A DNA stretch of 64,000 nucleotides from Thioclava sp. GXIMD2076 (GCF_037949795.1 NZ_CP149932.1:496001-560000), one strand, 5' to 3'. Positions 8,553 through 16,955 are shown, counted from the stretch's first letter. A program made the numbers and translations. The notes: generated by a model from the letters alone, not told the origin.

Positions 8553-10340
8553 TTCGTCATCCTCTTCATCGTCTTCGTCATCGCGCGCATGACGGAGCTC
8601 GGCTTCCTGCAACTCGGCCAGCTTGAACTCGGCCGTCAGGCGATAACGATCCGCCTCGGCTCCCGATTTCAGCTCGCCGTTGAGTTGTTGCACGAAGGCC
8701 TGCGACAGCTGCGACCCCAAACCGGAGCTTTTATCCGGTGAGGCGAGTTCGGCATCGGGATCCATCGAGTTCTCAAGCGCCAGCCGCACATATCCGCCCC
8801 CTATCTTGCAAAGCGAGATTTGCAAATCGGGACGCGACCCGTCTTTCGTGCCAGCGTATTTCATCGCATTGGTCATCGCTTCTGTCAGCAGCAACGAAAG
8901 CGGCACGGCCTGATCCGGCGTCAGGCGGATCTCGTCAACGTGACAGTTTACATCGATGCGCCGTTCCGGCCCCGTAGCCAGCGCGGAGATCTGCCTCACG
9001 ATATCGGGCAGCAGCTCGTTGGCCGTGATGTCGGTCAGACCCGAGGTCTGGTAAAGCCCGCGGTGAATCGTCGCCAAGCTGATGACCCGCTCCTGAAGGC
9101 CCTTCATAAGCTCTTTGGTCTCGGGCGAGCGCGCCTTGCGGATCTGCATCGAAATGATCGAGGCGATCAGCTGAAGATTGTTCTTCACGCGGTGATGGAC
9201 CTCACGCAGAAGCACTTCCTGATGGTGGATCATATCCTCCAGCTCGGCCTCATCATGCAGGATCGTCTCGGTCATCTTCTCGTAGGAGAGTGCCAGATCC
9301 TGAATTTCCTTCGGCGCCCCCGCATAGTTCAGGTTGCCAACGCGACGCGATCCGGAAGCAAAACCACGCAAGGCCCGTGACAGCCGCTTCACATGGCCGA
9401 TCACCAGCTTTTGCATAGCAAAATAGGCCACAAGCAGGCTGGCCAGCCACATCAGGGTCGGCACAAGGATGGGGGAAACATCCGCCACGGGGTTCATCGA
9501 GATCGACGATTTTGCGGGCCAGCTTCCCATAGCGTATAGCTGCCCCGGCAGAAGCTCGAGCACGGAATAGACCCGCTCCTGCCCCGAATTGGAACGGGCT
9601 GTGAAGGTCAGAGCATTAGGGCCGGCCAGCGCTTTCAGCGCACGGTGCGCGGGCAGATAAGTCTGCGCTTTTTTCAGGTCACCCGACGATGTGAGCACCG
9701 AACCATTGGCATCGAACGTCATGATAACCAGCGCGTTATCAACGTCATACCCGAGAGTATCGGGCTCGCTTTCCTTATGGAGCACCGAGGAATGCGGCAA
9801 GCTCAGCGAGACGAAACCGAGCTTCTCGCCATCCACGCTATAGACCGGATGGGTCGCGCCGATCACTGCAGTACCGGAGACAGGCCCGTGCGGATTGAGC
9901 ACAAAGCTGGGCGTTTCCAACGGCAGGATGCCCTGGACATGCTCATCTTTGGAAAAATCATAGGTCACATTGCGCGATGAACATTCCATCTGCCCGTTCT
10001 TGTCGACAAACGCCGCAAGCGACAGCGCGGGATCGGCCTCCACCGCCTTGCGCATCTGCGCGCTGCACGCATCCATATCGTTGAGGAATGGTGGCAAGGT
10101 ATAGGCGAGGAACCGTGCCTCGGCCTGCGCCTGCTGCAACAGGCGGGTCTCGCCTGTCACAGCCTGCAATGTTTCCCCCATCAACGCGGCCTCGGACCGC
10201 GCCCGCGCTTCCTGAAGCAGCGAGTTGGACTGGATGGCCGAGATCAGCAGTAGCGGGAACAGAGCCACTGCGAGAAAGATCGCAAGGCGCACACCGAGGC
10301 GGTCGATGAACGACCCCGTCGATCCTTCTTTTCGTGTCAT
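8550..10340 (-). CDS. HWE/HisKA_2-type membrane histidine kinase of the general stress response (PhyK-like)
   Basis: Likely sensor kinase that phosphorylates PhyR. The 596-residue product has a membrane helix at about residues 18-37, a periplasmic sensor region of about 250 residues (Cache-like by position, inference), a second helix at about 290-310 and a HAMP-like linker. A HisKA_2 domain with EVHHRVKNNLQ follows (phospho-acceptor probably His383), then an HWE/HisKA_2 ATPase domain. The last dozen residues are nearly all Asp/Glu, which is unusual. Its ATG overlaps the ecfG stop, so it is coupled to nepR-ecfG. Direct action on PhyR is inferred from family and context. The Cys at 92 and 120 in the sensor region could be redox-active, which is speculation. 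Confidence 0.88.
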   Translation of the reverse strand: MTRKEGSTGSFIDRLGVRLAIFLAVALFPLLLISAIQSNSLLQEARARSEAALMGETLQAVTGETRLLQQAQAEARFLAYTLPPFLNDMDACSAQMRKAVEADPALSLAAFVDKNGQMECSSRNVTYDFSKDEHVQGILPLETPSFVLNPHGPVSGTAVIGATHPVYSVDGEKLGFVSLSLPHSSVLHKESEPDTLGYDVDNALVIMTFDANGSVLTSSGDLKKAQTYLPAHRALKALAGPNALTFTARSNSGQERVYSVLELLPGQLYAMGSWPAKSSISMNPVADVSPILVPTLMWLASLLVAYFAMQKLVIGHVKRLSRALRGFASGSRRVGNLNYAGAPKEIQDLALSYEKMTETILHDEAELEDMIHHQEVLLREVHHRVKNNLQLIASIISMQIRKARSPETKELMKGLQERVISLATIHRGLYQTSGLTDITANELLPDIVRQISALATGPERRIDVNCHVDEIRLTPDQAVPLSLLLTEAMTNAMKYAGTKDGSRPDLQISLCKIGGGYVRLALENSMDPDAELASPDKSSGLGSQLSQAFVQQLNGELKSGAEADRYRLTAEFKLAELQEAELRHARDDEDDEEDDE

Positions 10341-10921
10341 GCAGCGGCAGTCCCAGATTTACCAATTACCGCCAGCGATGTGGCATCCATACCGGAGAGG
10401 ATGTCTTCGCCCTCTTCCAGCTTCAACATTTCGGCCAGTCGCGCGCGAGCGCGGTTGGCACGGCTTTTGACGGTGCCGACGGCAACCCCCATGGTCTCGG
10501 CCGCTTCCTCATAGGAGAATCCCGATGCCCCCACGAGAATAAGCACTTCGCGATGTTCCGGCGTCAGCTGATCGAAGGCCACCATGAAATCGTTCATTGC
10601 CAGCCGCCCGTCATGGGCGGGCCGTTCGCACAAGGCTGCGGCATGCACACCGTCCGGATCGGCCACTTCGCGTTTGCGCTTGCGGCGGTCAGAATAGAAC
10701 GTGTTGCGCAGGATCGTAAAAAGCCAAGCGCGCATGTTGGTGCCCACCTGAAATTTCTCGATATTCGACCATGCTTTCACAATCGTATCCTGCACGAGGT
10801 CATCCGCAGTCGCCGAGTTGCGCGTCAGCGACATCGCAAAGGCCCGCAGGGCTGGCAGGTGCTCTGGCAACTCGTCGCGCGGATCAAGGATCGTTTTGGT
10901 GTCAGAGGAGGGCGAAGTCAT
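10337..10921 (-). CDS. ecfG: General stress response ECF sigma factor EcfG
   Basis: ECF sigma factor (ECF15/EcfG type) that directs RNA polymerase to GGAAC-N16/17-CGTT promoters. The 194-residue product has sigma-2 (LRAFAMSLTRNSATADDLVQ, then DTIVKAWSNIEKF and MRAWLFTILRNTF) and sigma-4 (LTPEHREVLILVGASGFSYE, EAAETMGVAVGTVKSRANRA). It is held by the anti-sigma NepR, whose gene overlaps this one by 4 bases (ATGA). The kinase gene overlaps its stop in the same way. The promoter before nepR matches EcfG's own recognition sequence, predicting autoregulation. Confidence 0.96.
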   Translation of the reverse strand: MTSPSSDTKTILDPRDELPEHLPALRAFAMSLTRNSATADDLVQDTIVKAWSNIEKFQVGTNMRAWLFTILRNTFYSDRRKRKREVADPDGVHAAALCERPAHDGRLAMNDFMVAFDQLTPEHREVLILVGASGFSYEEAAETMGVAVGTVKSRANRARARLAEMLKLEEGEDILSGMDATSLAVIGKSGTAAA

Positions 10922-11076
10922 TTGTCGCCCTCCTTTGCACGTAATTGTGCCAGCAGATCTTTAAAGCGATCGGGAACATCCTCATTCAGCGCCTGGTCGA
11001 AAGCTTTCTTCAGGTTCTGATTGATCTGCTCCTTTATGCTGGCTCGCGACTTGTCGTCAGCCATTTCGTTGGTCAT
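10918..11076 (-). CDS. nepR: Anti-sigma factor NepR
   Basis: Small anti-sigma factor that sequesters EcfG until phosphorylated PhyR binds it instead. The 52-residue product carries the NepR signature INQNLKKAFDQALNEDVPDR followed by FKDLLAQL. A second in-frame ATG (11064) would give 48 residues; I kept 11076 without strong ribosome-site support for either. The stop overlaps the ecfG ATG (ATGA), coupling anti-sigma and sigma synthesis. Transcription should start from the minus-strand EcfG promoter at 11116-11140. Confidence 0.95.
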   Translation of the reverse strand: MTNEMADDKSRASIKEQINQNLKKAFDQALNEDVPDRFKDLLAQLRAKEGDK

Positions 11077-11108
11077 ACCTATGGTTCCGATCACAGCTGT
11101 TTTTACAT

Positions 11109-11140
11109 GGAACCAAACGCGGCACAATGACGTTGGTTCC
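11109..11140. promoter_or_regulatory. Face-to-face EcfG promoter pair for phyR (+) and nepR-ecfG-kinase (-)
   Basis: Plus strand: GGAAC (11109-11113), 17-base spacer, CGTT (11131-11134), for phyR. Minus strand: GGAAC (11140-11136), 16-base spacer, CGTT (11119-11116), for nepR. The ends GGAACCAAACG and CGTTGGTTCC form a near-palindrome, so each promoter's -10 lies against or inside the other's -35. The two promoters therefore occupy the same 32 bases on opposite faces and probably compete. The pattern is the known EcfG consensus; competition is inference. Confidence 0.88.
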
Positions 11141-11169
11141 TTGGAAAACGAAAATTTGGGAGTTTTTAC

Positions 11170-11967
11170 ATGCCCACCGATATCGCCGGCGCAATCGCTG
11201 CGAACCTGCCTTACCTGCGCCGTTACGCGCGTGCGCTGACGGGGAGCCAAGACACGGGTGATCGCTACGCGGCGGCGACCCTTGAGGCCATTCTGGCCGA
11301 GGATGGTATCTTCAAACAGGAAACGGATCCGAAGGTCGCTTTGTTCCATGCCTTCCATCTGGTCTGGGCCTCCGCAGGCGCGCCGCTGGACGAAGCCACA
11401 GGCAGCCTGGAGATGCGCGCGCAGGACCACATGGCGAGCCTGACGCCCAATACCCGCGAGGCGCTTCTCTTGCATACGATCGAGGGGTTCCGTTTCGAGG
11501 AAGTCGGGTCGATCATGCAGATCGAGACTGCCGAGGCCGAAGAACTGGTCGAAATCGCTCTGCGCGAGATGGAGAACTCGGTCGCTGGCAAGGTCATGAT
11601 CATCGAGGATGAAGCTATCATCGCGATGGACATCCGCGCGATCGTCGAAGAACTCGGCCATCAGGTAACCGGCATTGCCCGTACCCGTACCGAGGCCGTG
11701 GAACTTGCCGCGCGCGAGAAGCCCGATCTTATTCTGGCGGACATCCAGCTGGCCGACAACTCCTCGGGGATCGATGCTGTCAACGACATCCTCGGCCAGT
11801 TCGACAATCTGCCGGTCGTGTTCATCACCGCCTTCCCGGAACGTCTGCTGACGGGTGAACGCCCCGAACCGGCCTTCCTGATCACCAAGCCCTATACCGA
11901 GACACAGGTTCAATCGGCGGTGAGTCAGGCCATGTTCTTCAGCTCGACCGAAACTCTTCTGGCCTGA
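11170..11967 (+). CDS. phyR: General stress response anti-anti-sigma regulator PhyR
   Basis: When phosphorylated, PhyR binds NepR through its sigma-like domain and frees EcfG. The 265-residue product has an EcfG-like output domain (about residues 1-135, including SLTPNTREALLLHTIEGFRF) and a C-terminal receiver. The receiver has acidic residues E146/D147, phospho-acceptor D191 (ILADIQLAD), T220 and K240, plus the family motif FITAFPERLL. A GGGAG ribosome site lies 7 bases before the ATG. It is transcribed away from nepR-ecfG from the overlapping EcfG promoter, and a strong terminator follows. Confidence 0.97.
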   Translation: MPTDIAGAIAANLPYLRRYARALTGSQDTGDRYAAATLEAILAEDGIFKQETDPKVALFHAFHLVWASAGAPLDEATGSLEMRAQDHMASLTPNTREALLLHTIEGFRFEEVGSIMQIETAEAEELVEIALREMENSVAGKVMIIEDEAIIAMDIRAIVEELGHQVTGIARTRTEAVELAAREKPDLILADIQLADNSSGIDAVNDILGQFDNLPVVFITAFPERLLTGERPEPAFLITKPYTETQVQSAVSQAMFFSSTETLLA

Positions 11968-11987
11968 GCCATCTATCAATCAACTCC

Positions 11988-12017
11988 AAAGCCCCGGCAT
12001 CGCGTCCGGGGCTTTTT
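11988..12017 (+). terminator. Intrinsic terminator of phyR
   Basis: Ten-base stem AAAGCCCCGG / CCGGGGCTTT with an 8-base loop, followed by a T-run, 20 bases after the phyR stop. Confidence 0.88.
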
Positions 12018-12074
12018 CATTTTATTTCATCGGCATAAAGCCGCCCGTTCTTTCGCACCGCCGTCTTCCTTAGG

Positions 12075-12099
12075 GGAACCGCTTCGGACAATCCGCGTT
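12075..12099 (+). promoter_or_regulatory. EcfG-type promoter of the secreted protein gene at 12151
   Basis: GGAAC at 12075-12079, a 16-base spacer and CGTT at 12096-12099. This matches the EcfG consensus exactly. The predicted transcript would have a leader of about 45 bases before the ATG at 12151. Confidence 0.82.
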
Positions 12100-12150
12100 G
12101 ATCTGCCATATGAGCGACCCCGATGAGGGCCGCGTAAATGGAGAAAACGA

Positions 12151-12639
12151 ATGAAACGCATCCTTGCTCTGACCAGTGCGCTCGCGCTTTCCGCAGGCGC
12201 TGCTTTCGCCGCATCCGGCCCCGTCAACAGCGTCAACGTGACGACCGATATCGAGGGCGTGACGGATCCGGCCGCAACGGCTTTCTATGAAAAGATGGCT
12301 GCCGATGTCGAGACGCAGATCATCGCGGATCTGGGTCCCGCCTATGACGCAGAAAAGCTCGGCTCCAGCATCAAGGTCGACATCACGAGCGCAGAAGTTG
12401 CCAGCACCTGGGATCATCTGGCGGATATCGGCGACACCAAGATGGGCGCGCAAATCAACGTCTATTCCGCCACCGACAACGCCAAATTCGATCACTATGA
12501 CCTGGATGTCGGCTTCCCCAATATCGCTGTCTCCCTGCCCGAGGGCACCGATGCCACGGCACTTACGGTCGATGATCCGGTCTATTACAATGCCCTTGTC
12601 GATCTCTTCTCGGACGCGGTTGTCGAGCGCCTGAAATAA
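12151..12639 (+). CDS. Uncharacterised secreted protein, predicted EcfG regulon member
   Basis: I do not recognise the family. The 162-residue product has a clear signal peptide (residues 1-20, MKRILALTSALALSAGAAFA) and no lipobox or further membrane helix, so it should be a soluble periplasmic protein of about 140 residues. The mature part is acidic, rich in Asp, Ala, Val and Thr, without cysteine, and alternates short strand-like and helical segments. The ribosome site is GGAG 7 bases before the ATG. It has its own EcfG promoter, its own terminator, and lies between phyR and dps. A role in envelope stress protection is inferred only from that regulation. Confidence 0.85.
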   Translation: MKRILALTSALALSAGAAFAASGPVNSVNVTTDIEGVTDPAATAFYEKMAADVETQIIADLGPAYDAEKLGSSIKVDITSAEVASTWDHLADIGDTKMGAQINVYSATDNAKFDHYDLDVGFPNIAVSLPEGTDATALTVDDPVYYNALVDLFSDAVVERLK

Positions 12640-12660
12640 CACTCACGGCACTGCCGCCAG

Positions 12661-12687
12661 AGCCCCGGTCTTCAGGCCGGGGCTTTA
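12661..12687 (+). terminator. Intrinsic terminator after the 12151 gene
   Basis: Eight-base stem AGCCCCGG / CCGGGGCT with an 8-base loop and a short T-run, 21 bases after the stop codon. Confidence 0.8.
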
Positions 12688-12759
12688 TGCTATCCGCATG
12701 GCACAATCAAAGCGCCACATAATTAGGGCGCCCTTGCGGCAGCCTCCTCAAGGCATAAA

Positions 12760-12784
12760 AAAACCGGGCTTGATGCCCGGTTTT
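12760..12784. terminator. Terminator of dps (minus strand), symmetric
   Basis: Perfect stem AAAACCGGGC / GCCCGGTTTT with a 5-base loop. On the minus strand, after dps, it is followed by a T7 run, so it mainly terminates dps. Confidence 0.85.
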
Positions 12785-12804
12785 CCATCGCAGATCCGCT
12801 CCGC

Positions 12805-13302
12805 TTATTTCGCAAGATGCGAACGGAGCATCCATGCCATTTTCTCGTGCTGACCGGCAACGCCACCCAGAAGATCGTCGGTGGCGTGGTCGTTATGCTC
12901 GTCGGCCAGCTCGATCACATCCTGAATGCGGGCAGCAATCGCCTCATGATCTTTCACCAGATCGGCAATCATCTCTTCCGCCGTGGGCTTGCCATCCAGC
13001 TCGTCCAGCTGCGAGAAGGCGTTGAGTTGCTTGAGGTTCATCGGTGCCAGCTCGCCCAGTGCGCGCACGCGTTCGGCAATGACATCGGCGCTCTCGAACA
13101 ACTCGCCATATTGCTCCTCGGTCAGAAGGTGCAGCGGACGGAACAGCGGGCCCTCTACATTCCAGTGATAGAACTGAGTTTTGATCGCCAGCTTATAAAC
13201 GTCGGACGCAACCTGGTTCACGGCTTTGGCCATGACTTTCTTGCCTTCGACACCCGTATTCACTTTTTCGGCTTTGGGTTTGACTTGCAGAACGTTGTCC
13301 AT
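12805..13302 (-). CDS. dps: Dps-family ferritin-like DNA-protection protein
   Basis: Dodecameric mini-ferritin that oxidises and stores iron and protects DNA from peroxide during stress. The 165-residue product has the Dps helix-A ferroxidase region KTQFYHWNVEGPLFRPLHLL and the following acidic helix (YGELFESADVIAERVRALGE). It ends with the long C-terminal helix (ELADEHNDHATDDLL). The ATG at 13302 has AGGAG 8 bases upstream; an earlier in-frame start would put coding sequence over the promoter region. An EcfG promoter 76 bases upstream makes it a predicted GSR gene. Confidence 0.93.
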   Translation of the reverse strand: MDNVLQVKPKAEKVNTGVEGKKVMAKAVNQVASDVYKLAIKTQFYHWNVEGPLFRPLHLLTEEQYGELFESADVIAERVRALGELAPMNLKQLNAFSQLDELDGKPTAEEMIADLVKDHEAIAARIQDVIELADEHNDHATDDLLGGVAGQHEKMAWMLRSHLAK

Positions 13303-13377
13303 GAAATGGTCTCCTCTGGTTACGGGCCGGGCGCGGAAGTCCCGCACCGCACAGCCCTCCATGCGTTTCACCTAGAC

Positions 13378-13402
13378 AACGAAAAAGGCGCGCCACCGTT
13401 CC
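13378..13402 (-). promoter_or_regulatory. EcfG-type promoter of dps
   Basis: Minus strand: GGAAC (13402-13398), 16-base spacer, CGTT (13381-13378), an exact consensus match. The -35 element occupies the apical loop of the upstream usp terminator hairpin, and the spacer contains that terminator's right arm and T-run. Confidence 0.82.
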
Positions 13403-13412
13403 GTGACGCGCC
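13382..13412 (-). terminator. Terminator of the sulP-usp operon, overlapping the dps promoter
   Basis: On the minus strand: GGCGCG, one mismatch, CAC, loop GGAACG, GTG, mismatch partner, CGCGCC, then TTTTT. It lies 36 bases after the usp stop. Read the other way the hairpin is also followed by a T7 run (13416-13422). Confidence 0.75.
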
Positions 13413-13448
13413 CCGTTTTTTTGGGTGTGATCTGTCGCGAATGCGTGA

Positions 13449-14291
13449 TTAGCGCATCAGCAGCACCGGCACCTTGCAGGCGCGGATCAAAGCGGTGGTG
13501 GTCGAGCCGATGATGAAGGAGCGGATACGCGAATGGCCGTAGGCCCCCATCACGATCATATCGATCCCGTCACTCTCGATATGTTTCACCAGCGCTTTCT
13601 CGGGCTCGCCCTCGATGGACACGGGACGGGTCTTCAGGCCCGACCCTTCGAGCATCGCGCAGCCCTCGCGGGCTTTAGCCTCGGCCCCTTCGCCCACCGA
13701 CACCACCTGCACCTCCAGGTCGGTGAAGATCGGCGAGGTGGCCAGCACGGCCATCGCCCGCTTGGCCGAGACCCCGCCATCATAGGCGATGGCCACCTTG
13801 GCCACCGGCGAAAAGGCACGGTTGGCTACCAGCACCGGCACCTTGCTCGAGCGGATTGCCCGCTCGAGATTGGAGCCCAGATGGTCCATCGCGATATCGG
13901 CCTGATCGCCGCGTTTGCCGATGATCATGACGCGGGCTTCCGCCTCGCGCTCGGTCACCGCATCCAGAAGCTCGCCATTGCGCAGCTGGGTGGTTACTCC
14001 GGTGCCACCGGCCTCGATCACCCGCGCCTGTGCATCCTCGAGGATTGCACGGCCCCGCTGCGAGACAAGCTTGGCGCGCTGTGCATCGATGGTGGCCAGC
14101 TGTTCCATCAGCGACGAGCGCGCGCCAAGCGCGATCGTCCCCGACAGATCCTCCTTGGGTTCGGGCGCACGACCTAGCACATGAACGAGCTCGGCCGGTG
14201 CGCCCAGCCGCGCCATCGCCCAGGCGGTATAGTCGCACACGCTCGCGGAATAATGCGATCCGTCGACGAAAGAGATGATCTTTTTGTCCAT
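13449..14291 (-). CDS. Tandem-domain universal stress protein
   Basis: UspA-family protein with two Usp domains in 280 residues. Domain 1 (about residues 1-150) begins KIISFVDGSHYSASVCDYTA. Domain 2 (about 155-280) begins KVAIAYDGGVSAKRAMAVLA and ends with the nucleotide-binding glycine pattern MGAYGHSRIRSFIIGSTT and CKVPVLLMR. The family binds ATP or AMP and acts in stress survival or in regulating nearby transporters. It lies 10 bases after the SulP gene with AAGGAGA before its ATG, so the two are one operon; it may modulate that transporter (inference). No EcfG promoter precedes the operon. Confidence 0.92.
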   Translation of the reverse strand: MDKKIISFVDGSHYSASVCDYTAWAMARLGAPAELVHVLGRAPEPKEDLSGTIALGARSSLMEQLATIDAQRAKLVSQRGRAILEDAQARVIEAGGTGVTTQLRNGELLDAVTEREAEARVMIIGKRGDQADIAMDHLGSNLERAIRSSKVPVLVANRAFSPVAKVAIAYDGGVSAKRAMAVLATSPIFTDLEVQVVSVGEGAEAKAREGCAMLEGSGLKTRPVSIEGEPEKALVKHIESDGIDMIVMGAYGHSRIRSFIIGSTTTALIRACKVPVLLMR

Positions 14292-14301
14292 TCTCTTCTC
14301 C

Positions 14302-15789
14302 TTAATGGCCCGAAAGCGCCGCATCGGCACCGAGTTTATCGGCCTGCCCCAGACGCCCGACAAGGCTCTCCGACATCCGGTCCATCCCGACCAGCTCGAC
14401 CTCCGCCCCGTCACGGCGGAATTTCAGCACCGCCATATCAACAGCAGAAACCGCCGAAAGATCCCAGATCTTGGCATCGGTCACATCGATCACCACCCGA
14501 TCCAGCGTCTCGTGGAAATCGAAGGCTGCCATGAAATCTTCCGTGGCACCATAGAAGAGCTGCCCGTGCACCCGATAGGTGCGCACGCGCCCGTCGGACG
14601 ACAGCTCGGATGTCAGATGGAACTGGCGCGCGATCTTGGCCGCAAAGAAGCAGCCCGATAGCAGCACACCCACCAACACACCGATGGCAAGGTTATGGGT
14701 CGCCACAACCACAACCACCACGGCCAGCATCACCGCGCTCGAGGTCTTGGGATGGGTCGCCAGATCGCGGATCGAGGACCAGCTGAACGTGCCGATCGAC
14801 ACCATGATCATGATCGCCACCAGCGCCCCCATCGGGATCTGGCTGACCCACGGGCCCAGCACTACACAGAAGATCAGCAGCATCACGCCCGCCACCAACG
14901 TCGACAGACGCCCGCGACCGCCGGATTTGATATTGATCATCGACTGGCCGATCATCGCACAGCCTGCCATACCACCGATGAAACCGGTAATACCGTTGGC
15001 GATGCCCTGCCCCACACATTCCTGATTGCGCGAGGATTTCGTATCCGTCAGGTCATTGATCAGATTCTGCGTCATCAGGCTTTCCAGAAGCCCGACCACG
15101 GCCACCCCCAGCGCATAGGGGAAGATGATCTTCAGTGTCTCGAGGTTGAACGGCACATCGGGGAGCAGGAAGACCGGCAGCGCATCGGGCAGCTTGCCCA
15201 TATCGCCCACGGTGCGCACATCCCACCCGAAGCCGATGGAACAGGCCGTGAGGATCACGATCGCCGCCAGCGGCGAGGGAACCGCCTTGGTGAAGCGCGG
15301 CAGGATGTAGATGATCGCCAAGGCCACCGCAATCACCACAAAGGTGAACATCGGCACTCTCGACGGATCCATCTCGGGGATCTGCGCCATGAAGATGAGG
15401 ATCGCCAGCGCGTTCACAAAACCGGTCATCACCGATTTCGAGACAAATCGCATCACGAAGCTCACACGGCTGACGCCGATCAGGATCTGGATCAGACCCG
15501 CCAGCACGGTAGCCGCCAGCAGATATTCCAGCCCGTGGTCGCGTACGAGGCTGCCCATCAGGACGGCGGTGGCGGCGGTGGCCGCCGAGATCATCCCCGG
15601 ACGGCCGCCCACGATGGCGGTGATCACGGCAATGGAGAAGCTGGCATAGAGACCCACTTTGGGGTCCACACCGGCGATAATGGAAAAGGCGATGGCTTCG
15701 GGGATCAGCGCCAGCGCCACAACAAGGCCCGACAGCACGTCTGCACGCAAGCTGCCGACCCAAGATTTGCGATAAGCATCAAGGTTCAT
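14302..15789 (-). CDS. SulP-family anion transporter with STAS domain
   Basis: Inner-membrane SLC26/SulP permease, probably for sulfate, bicarbonate or another anion. The 495-residue product begins with the family pattern [20 protein letters not shown] and has about 10-14 hydrophobic helices to residue 385, including [20 protein letters not shown] and [22 protein letters not shown]-terminal STAS domain follows (about 405-490, with [20 protein letters not shown]). Substrate cannot be read from sequence; bicarbonate is plausible for SulP paired with Usp. It is first in an operon with usp. The 245 bases upstream, to the divergent YihY gene, hold CCCGGG palindromes but no recognised promoter. Confidence 0.92.
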   Translation of the reverse strand: MNLDAYRKSWVGSLRADVLSGLVVALALIPEAIAFSIIAGVDPKVGLYASFSIAVITAIVGGRPGMISAATAATAVLMGSLVRDHGLEYLLAATVLAGLIQILIGVSRVSFVMRFVSKSVMTGFVNALAILIFMAQIPEMDPSRVPMFTFVVIAVALAIIYILPRFTKAVPSPLAAIVILTACSIGFGWDVRTVGDMGKLPDALPVFLLPDVPFNLETLKIIFPYALGVAVVGLLESLMTQNLINDLTDTKSSRNQECVGQGIANGITGFIGGMAGCAMIGQSMINIKSGGRGRLSTLVAGVMLLIFCVVLGPWVSQIPMGALVAIMIMVSIGTFSWSSIRDLATHPKTSSAVMLAVVVVVVATHNLAIGVLVGVLLSGCFFAAKIARQFHLTSELSSDGRVRTYRVHGQLFYGATEDFMAAFDFHETLDRVVIDVTDAKIWDLSAVSAVDMAVLKFRRDGAEVELVGMDRMSESLVGRLGQADKLGADAALSGH

Positions 15790-16034
15790 GTCATATCCTA
15801 ACCGTCTCGGCCTGCGGATCTTGCGGGCTTCACGGAATCTTCGGTTCGTTTTTTAACGGGTTTCTCCGGCGGATCGGCGGCCGGAAGAGCCACCCGGGAG
15901 TCGCACCCGGGTCCTGACGATTGGAGTTTGGATACGAAACCGTGACCAAAAGGGCAATGCGTCAGACAGATTTTCTCCGACCCATTGCCCAAAACCTGTC
16001 TTGCCGCTTAGCTAACAAGCGAAAAGGAGACACT

Positions 16035-16931
16035 GTGGCCGTCATTTCCCCCCATATCCTGAGCCTTTCGTGGAGATTCACGGCACAGCTGGTCGGACGA
16101 CTGGCAAATGCCAATATCGGGCTGATCGCGGCGGGCGTGGCCTTCTATGCGATGTTCGCAGTCTTTCCGGGTGTGTCGGCCACCATTGCGATCTGGACCG
16201 CCTTCGCCGATGCCAACACCATCCGCACCTATCTGGCGGTGGCCGATAATTTCATTCCGCCGCAGGCATGGAACCTGCTTTACGCACAAATCCAGAGCTG
16301 GCTGATCTCGACCAATTCCTCCATCGGCTGGGGCACGATCGTCTCACTGGCCATCACGCTGTTTTCGGCACGCGCAGGCGTGGGCGCATTGGTGCTCGGA
16401 CTGAACGTGATCCACGGGGTAAAGCCGCGCAATACGATCTGGAGCCTGTTCTTCGCCTATTTCATGACGATGGCGCTGGTCGCGGTGATGATCGTGGCGC
16501 TGGCCACCATTGTGGCCGTGCCGGTCTTTCTCAACGTCCTGCCCTTCCACAGCAATCCGGCGCTGATGGCGCTGACCAACCTGATGCTCTCCGGCTTGCC
16601 CTGGGCTGCGATGTTCCTTCTGATGCTGACGGTGCTGGGCATTCTTTACCGCTACGGCCCGCGCAAAATGGGCCGCCCGCGCGAGAAGCTGTTTACGCTG
16701 GGCGCGGTGATCGCCACGCTGGTCTGGGGAGCGGCCAGCTACGGGCTGACCTTCTATCTCAGCAATTTCGCCAGCTATTCCAAACTGTATGGCTCCATTG
16801 GGGCGGTCATTGCGCTTTTGCTGTGGCTCTATCTCTCGGCCTTCGCGATCCTGTTCGGCGCCGCCTTCAATGCCGAATTGCGCAAGGAGCGCACCGGCTC
16901 TACCAAACCGCTACCCGAACAGACGGAATGA
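16035..16931 (+). CDS. YihY/BrkB-family inner-membrane protein
   Basis: Polytopic membrane protein of the YihY/BrkB family (once called RNase BN), function unsettled. The 298-residue product has about six helices, the family opening LIAAGVAFYAMFAVFPGVSA, and the ending SKLYGSIGAVIALLLWLYLS then AFAILFGAAFNAELRKER. I use the GTG at 16035, which has AAGGAGA 4 bases upstream; in-frame starts further up add a 38-residue extension with no family similarity. It is a single gene ending in a terminator shared with tamB. Confidence 0.9.
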   Translation: MAVISPHILSLSWRFTAQLVGRLANANIGLIAAGVAFYAMFAVFPGVSATIAIWTAFADANTIRTYLAVADNFIPPQAWNLLYAQIQSWLISTNSSIGWGTIVSLAITLFSARAGVGALVLGLNVIHGVKPRNTIWSLFFAYFMTMALVAVMIVALATIVAVPVFLNVLPFHSNPALMALTNLMLSGLPWAAMFLLMLTVLGILYRYGPRKMGRPREKLFTLGAVIATLVWGAASYGLTFYLSNFASYSKLYGSIGAVIALLLWLYLSAFAILFGAAFNAELRKERTGSTKPLPEQTE

Positions 16932-16955
16932 AAAAGGGGCCCGAAGGCCCCTTTT
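16932..16955. terminator. Bidirectional terminator between YihY gene and tamB
   Basis: Perfect ten-base stem AAAAGGGGCC / GGCCCCTTTT with a CGAA loop, lying exactly between the two convergent stop codons. Confidence 0.87.

Noticed and set aside
10918..11979. A 353-codon minus-strand frame reading through nepR and antisense to phyR
   Set aside because: Only its last 52 codons match NepR; the rest is antisense to phyR.
15880..15910. Adjacent CCCGGG palindromes upstream of the YihY gene, possibly RNA structure
   Set aside because: They do not fold into a tRNA-like or riboswitch-like shape I recognise and lack a T-run; left undescribed.
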